NCBI GenBank assembly: GCA_035623515.1 | Contig: DASPTH010000281.1 | Span: forward strand, 1 to 11,888 | Length of the DNA stretch: 11,888 bases | Reading direction: 5' to 3' | Source of the DNA: DASPTH01 sp035623515 | GTDB lineage: Bacteria; Actinomycetota; Acidimicrobiia; IMCC26256; DASPTH01 | Part shown: piece after piece, positions 1 through 5,913 of the stretch | How positions within the stretch are numbered: the stretch's first letter is position 1 | Layout of the letters: every line of letters starts with the position of its first letter | Program-made: the position numbers and the translations under genes | The notes under the pieces: model-generated | The model's database searches: none | What the model saw: the letters and a program-made list of their open reading frames with translations, nothing else | What the model was told of the DNA's origin: nothing

Positions 1-851
1 AGACCACGACCGGTGTGCACCGCCTCTATCAGATGCACGCCGCGGGCACGCTCCTGTTCCCGGCGATCAACGTCAACGACTCGGTCACGAAGTCGAAGTT
101 CGACAACCTCTACGGCTGCCGACACTCGTTGATCGACGGCATCAACCGGGCCACCGACGTCATGATCGCAGGCAAGGTGGCAGTGATCTGCGGCTACGGC
201 GACGTCGGCAAGGGTTGCGCGCAGTCGCTCAAGGGCCAGGGTGCGCGTGTCATCGTCACCGAGATCGACCCGATCTGCGCGTTGCAGGCGGCGATGGAGG
301 GCTACCAGGTCACGACGCTCGAGGACGTCGTCGAGACGGCCGACCTGTTCGTCACCACGACCGGCAACAAGAACATCATCACCGCCGACCACATGGGGCG
401 GATGAAGCACAACGCGATCGTGGGCAACATCGGTCACTTCGACACCGAGATCGACATGGCCGGCCTCGCGAGGGTGACGGGCATCGAACGCGTCAACGTC
501 AAGCCCCAGGTCGACGAATGGATCTTTCCGGCCGAGGACGGGCGCGAGCGCCACGCGATCATCGTGCTCGCCGAGGGCCGGCTCCTGAACCTCGGCTGCG
601 CGACCGGGCACCCGAGCTTCGTCATGTCGAACAGCTTCACCAACCAGGTGATCGCGCAGATGGAGCTCTACGGACACCGTGACTACTACGAGCGACGCGT
701 CTACACCTTGCCGAAGCACCTCGACGAGGAAGTCGCGCGACTGCATCTCGACAAGCTGGGAGTGCGGCTCACGACGATGACCGAGGACCAGGCGTCGTAC
801 CTCGGCGTCGCCGTCGACGGGCCGTACAAGCCCGATCACTACCGGTACTGA
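1..851 (+). CDS. ahcY: Adenosylhomocysteinase (SAH hydrolase), 5'-truncated by window edge
   Basis: Hydrolyses S-adenosyl-L-homocysteine to adenosine and homocysteine, clearing the inhibitory by-product of SAM-dependent methylation; cytosolic and NAD-dependent. The reading frame is open from base 3 and begins TTTGVHRLYQM, a conserved internal stretch, so the true start lies upstream and roughly the N-terminal 40% is missing. Visible hallmarks are VTKSKFDNLYG (substrate and NAD contacts, with the conserved Lys and Asp), the Rossmann loop GYGDVGKG encoded at 192-215, the TTTGNKNII segment, GNIGHFDTEID, the LGCATGHPSFVMS segment and the diagnostic C-terminus KPDHYRY, which places the stop at 849-851. 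'RHSLIDGIN' instead of the common 'RESLIDGI' fits actinobacterial versions. The gene converges on the small membrane-protein gene with a 34-bp gap. The family assignment is very secure. Confidence 0.97.
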   Translation, partial: TTTGVHRLYQMHAAGTLLFPAINVNDSVTKSKFDNLYGCRHSLIDGINRATDVMIAGKVAVICGYGDVGKGCAQSLKGQGARVIVTEIDPICALQAAMEGYQVTTLEDVVETADLFVTTTGNKNIITADHMGRMKHNAIVGNIGHFDTEIDMAGLARVTGIERVNVKPQVDEWIFPAEDGRERHAIIVLAEGRLLNLGCATGHPSFVMSNSFTNQVIAQMELYGHRDYYERRVYTLPKHLDEEVARLHLDKLGVRLTTMTEDQASYLGVAVDGPYKPDHYRY

Positions 852-872
852 CCGCAGCGCGGAACTCGCGGT
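851..872. terminator. Weak GC hairpin between convergent ahcY and small TM gene
   Basis: In the short gap after the ahcY stop, ACCGC (851-855) can pair with GCGGT (868-872) around a 12-nt loop. There is no T-tract on either strand. The position between two convergent stops suits a bidirectional terminator, but the stem is short and hairpins like this occur by chance in GC-rich DNA. Treat it as tentative. Confidence 0.2.
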
Positions 873-885
873 GGCCGCACTCCGC

Positions 886-1032
886 CTACGACGCGAGGAA
901 GAGGTACGCCACCGCGACGGCGAGGAGGATCAGCACCCCGACGAGGATCCGGTCGAAGTAGTCCTCGCTCCGGCCGAGGGTGCGCTCGATGTTCGTCACG
1001 GTCGAGCGTGCCCAACTCATGAACACGTGCAT
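886..1032 (-). CDS. Small single-pass membrane protein, 48 aa, unknown function
   Basis: I do not recognise a family. I chose the ATG at 1032 because AGAAAGG (1047-1041) sits 8 nt upstream as a Shine-Dalgarno sequence; upstream extension in this frame gives Arg/Gly-rich sequence with no coding character. The protein begins MHVFMSWARSTV, continues as a polar, probably amphipathic helix with charged residues (NIERTLGRSEDYFDR, about residues 14-28), then has one strongly hydrophobic segment at about residues 29-46 (ILVGVLILLAVAVAYLFL) ending in -AS. This resembles a tail-anchored or N-in bitopic miniprotein with a short cytoplasmic helix. The gene converges on ahcY. The segregation into a charged helix and a clean TM segment, together with the RBS, argues for a real gene, but a chance frame is not excluded. 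Confidence 0.65.
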   Translation of the reverse strand: MHVFMSWARSTVTNIERTLGRSEDYFDRILVGVLILLAVAVAYLFLAS

Positions 1033-1177
1033 CGTGAGGGCCTTTCTCTGATCGCTCCGGCCCCCGCACTCGTTTCGTCCATGATCGGCATTTGCCGCGC
1101 TTTCCTTGACTGGGCGAGCGGGGACGACCGCTGAGCAGCGAGCGTGGCCACGACCACCGACCACGCCAGTTCGCGAT

Positions 1178-1221
1178 CATCCGTCAGTACGGGTCCTTCT
1201 ACGGGTCCCAACCGACGGATG
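1178..1221. repeat. 8-bp inverted repeat enclosing a tandem 9-bp repeat
   Basis: CATCCGTC (1178-1185) and GACGGATG (1214-1221) are perfect reverse complements. Between them lies TACGGGTCC twice (1188-1196 and 1200-1208), separated by TTC, a 12-bp period. It lies in the gap between the minus-strand small TM gene and comF. It could be an operator, a structured leader or a remnant of coding sequence (12 bp is a multiple of 3). Nothing else in the window repeats these elements. Confidence 0.5.
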
Positions 1222-1255
1222 TTCGAGGAATCGAGCAGCGAGCGCGCCGAGGAAT

Positions 1256-1268
1256 GACTGTCACAGTC
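1256..1268. repeat. Short palindrome upstream of comF
   Basis: GACTG (1256-1260), spacer TCA, CAGTC (1264-1268) is a perfect 5+3+5 inverted repeat 18 bp before the comF start codon, where it would overlap the core promoter if the comF transcript starts near the GTG. It is a candidate protein-binding half-site pair, but short enough to be chance. Confidence 0.3.
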
Positions 1269-1274
1269 CGGCCG

Positions 1275-1280
1275 TAGGTT
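1275..1280 (+). promoter_or_regulatory. Candidate -10 hexamer of comF (leaderless start)
   Basis: TAGGTT matches the TANNNT core and ends 6 nt before the GTG at 1287, the spacing expected if transcription begins at or next to the start codon. No Shine-Dalgarno sequence is present at the usual distance, and no convincing -35 lies 16-18 bp upstream. This is inferred from spacing only. Confidence 0.3.
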
Positions 1281-1286
1281 CATCGT

Positions 1287-1925
1287 GTGCTGGATCTCGT
1301 CCTTCCGCTCACCTGCCCGGGATGCGGGCGTCGCGGCGCGCCGCTGTGCCCCGGCTGCCGGGCCGAGCTCCGGCGGTCGCGGCCGGCGCCGCCGCCCTGT
1401 GGGATCGACGCGTGGGCGGCGCCGTTCGCCTACACGGGGGTCGCGCGGGAGCTGGTCGCCCGCTTGAAGTACCGGAACGTGCGGGCGGTCGTGCCGTGGC
1501 TGGCGTCGGCGATGGTCGAGACGGCGCCGATGTCGGACCTCGACGTCGACGTGGTCACGTGGGCGCCCACGACGGTTCCGCGCCGGCGCGCCCGCGGCTT
1601 CGATCCGGCCGAACTGCTGGCCCGTGCCCTCGCTCGACGCATCGGCGTGCGCTGCGATCGCCTCCTGACGCGTCAGCTCGGCCCGCCGCAGACGGGACTC
1701 GCCGCGGCCGCGCGCCGTGTGGGCCCGCGCTTCGCGCCGCGGCGCCGCGCCCCGCCGCGGGTGTTGCTGGTCGACGACGTGGCCACCACCGGCGCCACCC
1801 TCGCGGCGGCGGCGGCCGCGTTGCGGGCAGCGGGTGCGCGTCGGGTGGTCGCCGTCACCGCGGCGCGAACGCCGCCGCCGAGCGCTCAGGACCGCCGGCC
1901 CGAACGCGCGCCCGGTACCTCGTAG
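1287..1925 (+). CDS. comF: ComF-family phosphoribosyltransferase-like protein
   Basis: A 212-residue ComF/GntX family protein. Members combine an N-terminal zinc-ribbon-like segment with a type I phosphoribosyltransferase fold; in naturally competent bacteria they support DNA uptake, but most actinobacterial members are uncharacterised. The two Cys pairs are C10-P-G-C13 and C21-P-G-C24. The middle has LKYRNVR, then a basic segment RRRARGFDPAELLA (the family 'RGFNQ' region), then QTGL. The PRPP-binding loop VLLVDDVATTGATL spans about residues 159-172 with the acidic pair D163/D164. GTG is used as start; the protein then begins MLDLVLPLTCPGC, as expected for the family. The C-terminal tail (about residues 195-212) runs past the conserved domain and overlaps, on the opposite strand, the last 40 bp of the next gene. 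Neighbour hpf is a familiar ComF partner in bacterial chromosomes. Confidence 0.9.
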   Translation: MLDLVLPLTCPGCGRRGAPLCPGCRAELRRSRPAPPPCGIDAWAAPFAYTGVARELVARLKYRNVRAVVPWLASAMVETAPMSDLDVDVVTWAPTTVPRRRARGFDPAELLARALARRIGVRCDRLLTRQLGPPQTGLAAAARRVGPRFAPRRRAPPRVLLVDDVATTGATLAAAAAALRAAGARRVVAVTAARTPPPSAQDRRPERAPGTS

Positions 1926-3634
1926 AGGAGGTCGGTGCCGAAGCGTCCGACGAATCGCAGGGGGCGGGCGAGATCGGGGCGGAGCAGCCGATCCCAGGGT
2001 CCGCCGGCCACCTTGGGGTGGACGACCACGTACCGGATGCCGAGCGCGCGCAGCGTGCCGAGCGCGCGCTCGTCGGGCAGCGAGCGGAGCTTGGCGAAGG
2101 TGCGCGCGTACGATTTCGGTACGTAGCTGGAGAAGCCATTGGGCATCGGGCGATGGTGCGCGGTGCTCTCGTACATGTCGGCGGGCTGGTCGAAGAAGCT
2201 CAGGTCGAGGACGTCGGTCCCCGTCGCGTTGCCTGGCAGGTAGACCACGCCGCCCGGTGTGTGGAGCGACGCCAGGTACGTGTCGACGGCATGCACGCGC
2301 GCGGTCGGCAGGCCGGTCCACGGCGCGTAGCCCTCGACGAGGATGGCAACCGCGGCGAGCGCGGTCACGACCGCGACTCCGGCGCGGAACCCGCGCGCCG
2401 CGAGCCACCGCCCGATCGCGCGAGCACCCACGCCGGCGAGCAACGACATCCCCAGCAGGCCGACGAGCCACGTGCGGTCGGCGGCGCGCAGTGCGTGCCA
2501 GCCGGGCACGAAGTCGTAGAGGACGCGGTAGGGGGTGAACTGCCGCCATCCCTTGTTCGACGCACCGATGCCGAGCGCGAGCCCGGTGACGACGAGCGCG
2601 AGGCCCGCCACCGCCACGCGGCGCATCCGCCGGTCACGCCACGCGGACACGGCTCCGAACGGCGTGAGCACGAGGAGGACGACGCCGGGGAACGACATGC
2701 CCCCCAGCGCCGGCCACCCCGTGCCCCTGCCGAGCGCCGAACCCCAGAGCCAGATCCGCGGGTCGGTCTTGGTGAAGTCGACGTAGTAGCCGCTCACGGT
2801 CTTCAGAGGGAAGTTGAAGTCGTGGAAGCGCGCCGAGTTCTCGAGGTAGGGGATGGCGAGGAGCAGCGTCACTCCCGCCGCGCCGACGAGCGCGAGCGCG
2901 GCGGCGATGCCACCGCGGCGACCGAGCGAACGGGCGCGTACGAGCAGCACGACGACGACGGTGACCGCGGCGTACGCCGTCGTGCCGAACGACACGGAGG
3001 CTTGCCACGACAACGCGGCGAACAGCGCGAGCGCGGGCGGCCACGTCGACGCGCCGCGCTCGGCGCGGTCGGCGAGCACCCAGACCGCGGCCGCCGACAG
3101 CGGCATGCCCGCGCGCCAGATCGTCTGGACGTGGCCGAGGTGCACGGTTGCGATGGGGCCGAACGCGAACCCCGCCCCGGTCACCGCGGCGACGGCGCGC
3201 GATCCGGTCGCCACGCGGCCGAACAGATACGCGCTGGCGGCGGTGAACGTGGTGCCGACGAGGACCGCGACGTTCAGTTGTGCGATCGGCGAGACACCGA
3301 GCCACCGCAGGGGGAGGAATGGGATCGCGATGCCGATGAGCGAGTCGGAGTAGGCGAGCGTGTCGGGTTGGGGAGCGAACATGTTGGCGTCGAACAGGTG
3401 GCTCGGCGACCGGATCGCGTGTTGCACCCAGTCGAGGGTCCACGCCTGGACGAGCGGGTCGTACGCGTCGTGCGCGACGCGACCCAACTCGGTCGCGAGC
3501 GGCCAGGTGCACGCGATCGCCGCGCCCGCCGCCACCGTGAGGACGACGAGTGCCTCGACCAACGGCCGGTGCGGGCGCGCTGCCCCGTTGGCCGCCGCAG
3601 TCGTGCTGCGGGCATCCGCGAGCGAGGTGGCCAC
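1886..3634 (-). CDS. Polytopic membrane protein with C-terminal soluble domain, GT-C-like
   Basis: 582 residues, not assigned to a named family with confidence. About ten or eleven hydrophobic segments are visible, roughly at residues 26-46, 98-114, 119-139, 145-165, 177-190, 199-232 (possibly two), 240-262, 313-330, 338-357, 387-405 and 417-434. The first extracytoplasmic loop carries HDAYDPLVQAW (D56 and D59) and HLFDANMFAP (D82), followed by TLAYSDSLIG. Acidic residues in this first loop are typical of GT-C, polyprenyl-phosphate-sugar-dependent glycosyltransferases. From about residue 445 to the end is a soluble domain (VVYLPGNATG, FFDQPADMYE, GIRYVVVHPK). The GTG start at 3634 has GGGAA a few bases upstream. 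It is divergent from hpf and its 3' end overlaps comF by 40 bp. A role in glycan or envelope assembly is inferred from architecture only; a non-enzymatic membrane protein is possible. Confidence 0.85.
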   Translation of the reverse strand: MATSLADARSTTAAANGAARPHRPLVEALVVLTVAAGAAIACTWPLATELGRVAHDAYDPLVQAWTLDWVQHAIRSPSHLFDANMFAPQPDTLAYSDSLIGIAIPFLPLRWLGVSPIAQLNVAVLVGTTFTAASAYLFGRVATGSRAVAAVTGAGFAFGPIATVHLGHVQTIWRAGMPLSAAAVWVLADRAERGASTWPPALALFAALSWQASVSFGTTAYAAVTVVVVLLVRARSLGRRGGIAAALALVGAAGVTLLLAIPYLENSARFHDFNFPLKTVSGYYVDFTKTDPRIWLWGSALGRGTGWPALGGMSFPGVVLLVLTPFGAVSAWRDRRMRRVAVAGLALVVTGLALGIGASNKGWRQFTPYRVLYDFVPGWHALRAADRTWLVGLLGMSLLAGVGARAIGRWLAARGFRAGVAVVTALAAVAILVEGYAPWTGLPTARVHAVDTYLASLHTPGGVVYLPGNATGTDVLDLSFFDQPADMYESTAHHRPMPNGFSSYVPKSYARTFAKLRSLPDERALGTLRALGIRYVVVHPKVAGGPWDRLLRPDLARPLRFVGRFGTDLLYEVPGARSGRRS

Positions 3635-3689
3635 CGTTTCCCGTCTGTGCCGGCGCGCCGCGCTCTCCGGGAGCGAGCGCGAGAACGCC

Positions 3690-3699
3690 TACGTATACT
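3690..3699 (+). promoter_or_regulatory. Candidate -10 region in the divergent hpf promoter gap
   Basis: The 99-bp gap between the minus-strand membrane gene and hpf contains TATACT (3694-3699), 5 of 6 matches to the vegetative -10 consensus, placing a start near 3706 and a leader of about 28 nt for hpf. Overlapping self-complementary hexamers TACGTA (3690-3695) and GTATAC (3693-3698) mean a similar hexamer (TATACG) is read on the minus strand too, so the site could serve both genes. No recognisable -35 lies at the matching distance. Confidence 0.4.
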
Positions 3700-3733
3700 C
3701 GGTAGGAGCGTCGTGCTGCGAAGGTGCGTGCAC

Positions 3734-4312
3734 ATGGACATCGTGGTTCGGGGAAAGAACCGATCGGTGTCATCCCGACTGGAGGTTGCGACGCGCGAGA
3801 AGCTCGGCAAGATCGCTCGCCTCACGCACGACGCGGGACGGGTGGAGGTGGAGTTCTCGGAGGTGCGCACCGCGCGCATCGACGGCCGCCAGCTCTGTGA
3901 GATCACCGTGCACCTCAAGCGCCGATTCCTGAAGGCCCACGCGGCTGCTTCGGAGCCCGAGAGCGCGCTCGACTTCGCCGTCGACAAGGCGTGCCACCAG
4001 GTTGCTCGGTTGAAGGACAAGCGCGTCTCCCGGTCGCACCCGCGTCGCGCCAACGGATCTGTCGGCAACGGCGCGGCCGCACCGGGTGCTGACGACGGGG
4101 ACGCCGGCCTCGACGGCGAGCTCGACGAGACGCCGAGGATCGTGAAGACGAAGCGCTTCGTCGCCAAGCCCATGGATCCCGAGGAGGCAGCCCTGCAGAT
4201 GGAGTTGCTGGGCCACGCGTTCTTCGTGTTCACGAACACCGAGACGGGCCACGCGGCGGTGCTCTACCGGCGCAACGACGGCCAACTCGGCTTGATCGAG
4301 ACCGTCTCCTGA
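3734..4312 (+). CDS. hpf: Long-form ribosome hibernation promoting factor
   Basis: 192 residues with the two-domain structure of long HPF. The N-terminal S30AE domain (about 1-98: MDIVVRGKNRSVSSRLE through DKACHQVARLKDK) binds the decoding region of the 30S subunit. A flexible Gly/Ala/Asp-rich linker follows (about 105-132). The C-terminal dimerisation domain (about 134-192: IVKTKRFVAKPMDPEEAALQM, GHAFFVFTNTETG, VLYRRNDGQLGLIE) joins two ribosomes into inactive 100S dimers in stationary phase or stress. The ATG at 3734 has GAAGGT (3720-3725) 8 nt upstream. In-frame GTGs at 3728 and 3713 are possible starts; the latter has AGGAG 4 nt before it, but family alignment favours MDIVV. The stop lies in a hairpin shared with the convergent DUF2079 gene. 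hpf next to secA is a common arrangement. Confidence 0.95.
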   Translation: MDIVVRGKNRSVSSRLEVATREKLGKIARLTHDAGRVEVEFSEVRTARIDGRQLCEITVHLKRRFLKAHAAASEPESALDFAVDKACHQVARLKDKRVSRSHPRRANGSVGNGAAAPGADDGDAGLDGELDETPRIVKTKRFVAKPMDPEEAALQMELLGHAFFVFTNTETGHAAVLYRRNDGQLGLIETVS

Positions 4313-4320
4313 CGGAGACG
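4303..4320. terminator. Perfect hairpin in the hpf / DUF2079 convergent junction
   Basis: CGTCTCC (4303-4309), loop TGAC (4310-4313), GGAGACG (4314-4320) form a perfect 7-bp stem with a 4-nt loop. The loop contains the hpf TGA stop, and the DUF2079 stop codon begins (on its strand) 5 bp beyond the stem. It reads as a hairpin on both strands, so it is a likely bidirectional terminator for the two convergent genes, without U-tracts, as is common in GC-rich actinobacteria. Confidence 0.5.
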
Positions 4321-4322
4321 CG

Positions 4323-5849
4323 CTACCGCACCCGCCGCGCGACGACGTACTGGTCGCGCGCGTAGACCACACGGAACGGCCCTGTGGTCGTCAGGCGCAC
4401 GAGCAGCGCGCGTGTGTTCCGGTCGAGCACGTTGCGATCGGCGACGATCCACTGCACCCGCCGACCGCTCCGGCGCGGCCGGCCGTCGATGCCGAAATTC
4501 GACGACTGCCACGGGTTCGGGAAGGTGTAGATCTCGGCGCGGTGGGTGAGGTGCGGCACCATGTTGTACGTCGCGCTCACCGCCGCGCTGCCGGGGACGC
4601 GGTCGACGGCCGCACGGGCGGCGGCGAGCGTGGAGTCGGCCGTGAGCGCCCACTCACCATCCCGGTACTCGTCACCGATCGGCGAGGGACCCCACGCCAC
4701 CGTCGCCATCAGCGCGCAGACCAGGACGACCGCGCCGACGATCGCCGCGCCGTCGTACGCGCGGAGCTTGCGGGCCAGGAACGAGACGCCCTCGACCGAT
4801 GCGATCGTGACTGCCGCGAACGGAATCGCGGCGTAGTGGAAGGTGATGGTCTTCGTCCACGGGACGTTGGTGATGAGGTTCAACAGCGCCTGCGGTGCCC
4901 CGAGGAGGAGGGCGAGCGGCGCGAGCAACGCCGTCAGGCCGTACGGCGCGAGCAGCTTCCACCCGTAGTCGAGCGAATCGCGTGTCGCGAGCTTCGACGT
5001 GATGCGCCCGGGGTGGGTGAATGCGGTACGGAGGATGCCGCCCGGCGACCCTCCGACGTCGGCGTAGAGCGCTTCGTTCTGGATGCGGCCGTGGTCGAGG
5101 ATCGGGAAGACCGCGAAGACCCAGGCAGAGAACCACGCCAGCGCGATGCCGGCGGTGACGAGTCCGACCTTGCGATCGCCCCGCAGCGCGATCACGAGAC
5201 CCAAGACCGCGACCGCGAGCGCCACGTCTTCCTTCCAGCACGCCGCGAGGATGGCGAACAACGCGAACCAACCCCACCGCTTGCGCACTGAGCAGTAGTA
5301 CGCGCACAGGAGTGGTGTGATCGCGATGACCTCGGGATGGAACAGCTCCGACATGAAGAACTGCAGGGCGGGGTGGAGCAAGAACGCGACCCCCAGGGCG
5401 GTACCCAGCCACGCCTTGCCGGTGCGGTAGCGGGCGAGGAGGTACACGGGAACCGCGCCCAGCGCAGCGACGCACACCTGGGTGATGTTGAGCAGGTGCG
5501 GGCCGCCCCCGAGCCAGTAGAAGGGTACGAAGAGGACGTAACCCGGGGTCGCGTGGTGCCCGAACACCTGCAACCCGCGGACGGTGAGAAACCCCCGGAA
5601 GTGCGCGAGCAGCCAGACGCTCTGGTCGTGGATGCCCATGTCGAAGTCGACCGACGCGAACCGCGCGTGCTTCAGGTACACGAGCACGGAGAAGGTGACC
5701 GCCCAGATCGTGATGGCGACCGCGAGGGTGACCTCCGCGGGGAGGTCGGCGCGGCGGCGTCGCCCGAGACGCTCCGCCCGCACGGCGGCCCGGGCGCCCG
5801 CAACCTCGGCAGCGCCGGTGGCCGTCCCCATGCCCGTGCATGGTCGCAT
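4323..5849 (-). CDS. DUF2079 polytopic membrane protein
   Basis: 508 residues. After a basic, Ala/Arg-rich N-terminus (1-35) come about nine to ten hydrophobic segments (roughly 40-59, 103-113, 121-139, 146-162, 175-187, 194-222, 228-250, 302-327, 339-358, 368-386), then a soluble C-terminal domain (about 395-508). DUF2079 hallmarks are FDMGIHDQ (69-76), FGHHATP (96-102), SELFHPEVIAI (167-177), CWKEDVAL (204-211) and HYAAIPF (338-344). The family is distantly GT-C-like, and its members are suspected, not shown, to be envelope glycosyltransferases. The ATG at 5849 follows GGTGAGG by 10 nt; the ATG at 5831 (M7) is an alternative. It is divergent from secA with only 64 bp between starts, and convergent with hpf. 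Together with the 1886-3634 gene it forms a pair of opposite-strand membrane genes in an otherwise plus-strand housekeeping run. Confidence 0.92.
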   Translation of the reverse strand: MRPCTGMGTATGAAEVAGARAAVRAERLGRRRRADLPAEVTLAVAITIWAVTFSVLVYLKHARFASVDFDMGIHDQSVWLLAHFRGFLTVRGLQVFGHHATPGYVLFVPFYWLGGGPHLLNITQVCVAALGAVPVYLLARYRTGKAWLGTALGVAFLLHPALQFFMSELFHPEVIAITPLLCAYYCSVRKRWGWFALFAILAACWKEDVALAVAVLGLVIALRGDRKVGLVTAGIALAWFSAWVFAVFPILDHGRIQNEALYADVGGSPGGILRTAFTHPGRITSKLATRDSLDYGWKLLAPYGLTALLAPLALLLGAPQALLNLITNVPWTKTITFHYAAIPFAAVTIASVEGVSFLARKLRAYDGAAIVGAVVLVCALMATVAWGPSPIGDEYRDGEWALTADSTLAAARAAVDRVPGSAAVSATYNMVPHLTHRAEIYTFPNPWQSSNFGIDGRPRRSGRRVQWIVADRNVLDRNTRALLVRLTTTGPFRVVYARDQYVVARRVR

Positions 5850-5862
5850 AGCCCCGACGCCT

Positions 5863-5870
5863 CACCGGTG
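5863..5870. repeat. 8-bp palindrome in the DUF2079 / secA divergent gap
   Basis: CACCGGTG is perfectly self-complementary and sits within the 64-bp intergenic region. It also contains part of the GGTGAGG that could act as Shine-Dalgarno sequence for the DUF2079 gene, so any protein bound here could affect that transcript. An 8-bp palindrome is weak evidence alone. Confidence 0.25.
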
Positions 5871-5897
5871 CGGGCGGGCGTCCGGCCACCTCGCCGG

Positions 5898-5903
5898 TAG
5901 CAT
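5898..5903 (+). promoter_or_regulatory. Candidate -10 of secA, very short leader
   Basis: TAGCAT fits TANNNT and ends 10 nt before the secA ATG at 5914, which predicts a leader of only a few bases. No Shine-Dalgarno sequence stands before secA. The same hexamer occurs 7 nt before the ATG at 11617. No good -35 is seen at 16-18 bp upstream. Confidence 0.35.
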
Positions 5904-5913
5904 TGACGTCCTC

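Noticed and set aside
2634..3773. A 379-codon minus-strand frame overlapping the 1886-3634 membrane gene
   Set aside because: It is the +1 shadow of the membrane gene with Arg-rich, non-hydrophobic translation; the other frame has coherent TM segments.
1106..4312. A single 1068-codon open frame on the plus strand
   Set aside because: Only its last 192 codons (from 3734) are hpf. The rest is Arg/Gly/Ala-rich sequence opposite the membrane gene or out of frame with comF, a high-GC artefact.
5584..5913. An N-terminal extension of SecA upstream of 5914
   Set aside because: The frame is open further upstream but lies antisense to DUF2079. SecA proteins begin at the MGLFNKLL-type sequence, and the extension has no SecA similarity.
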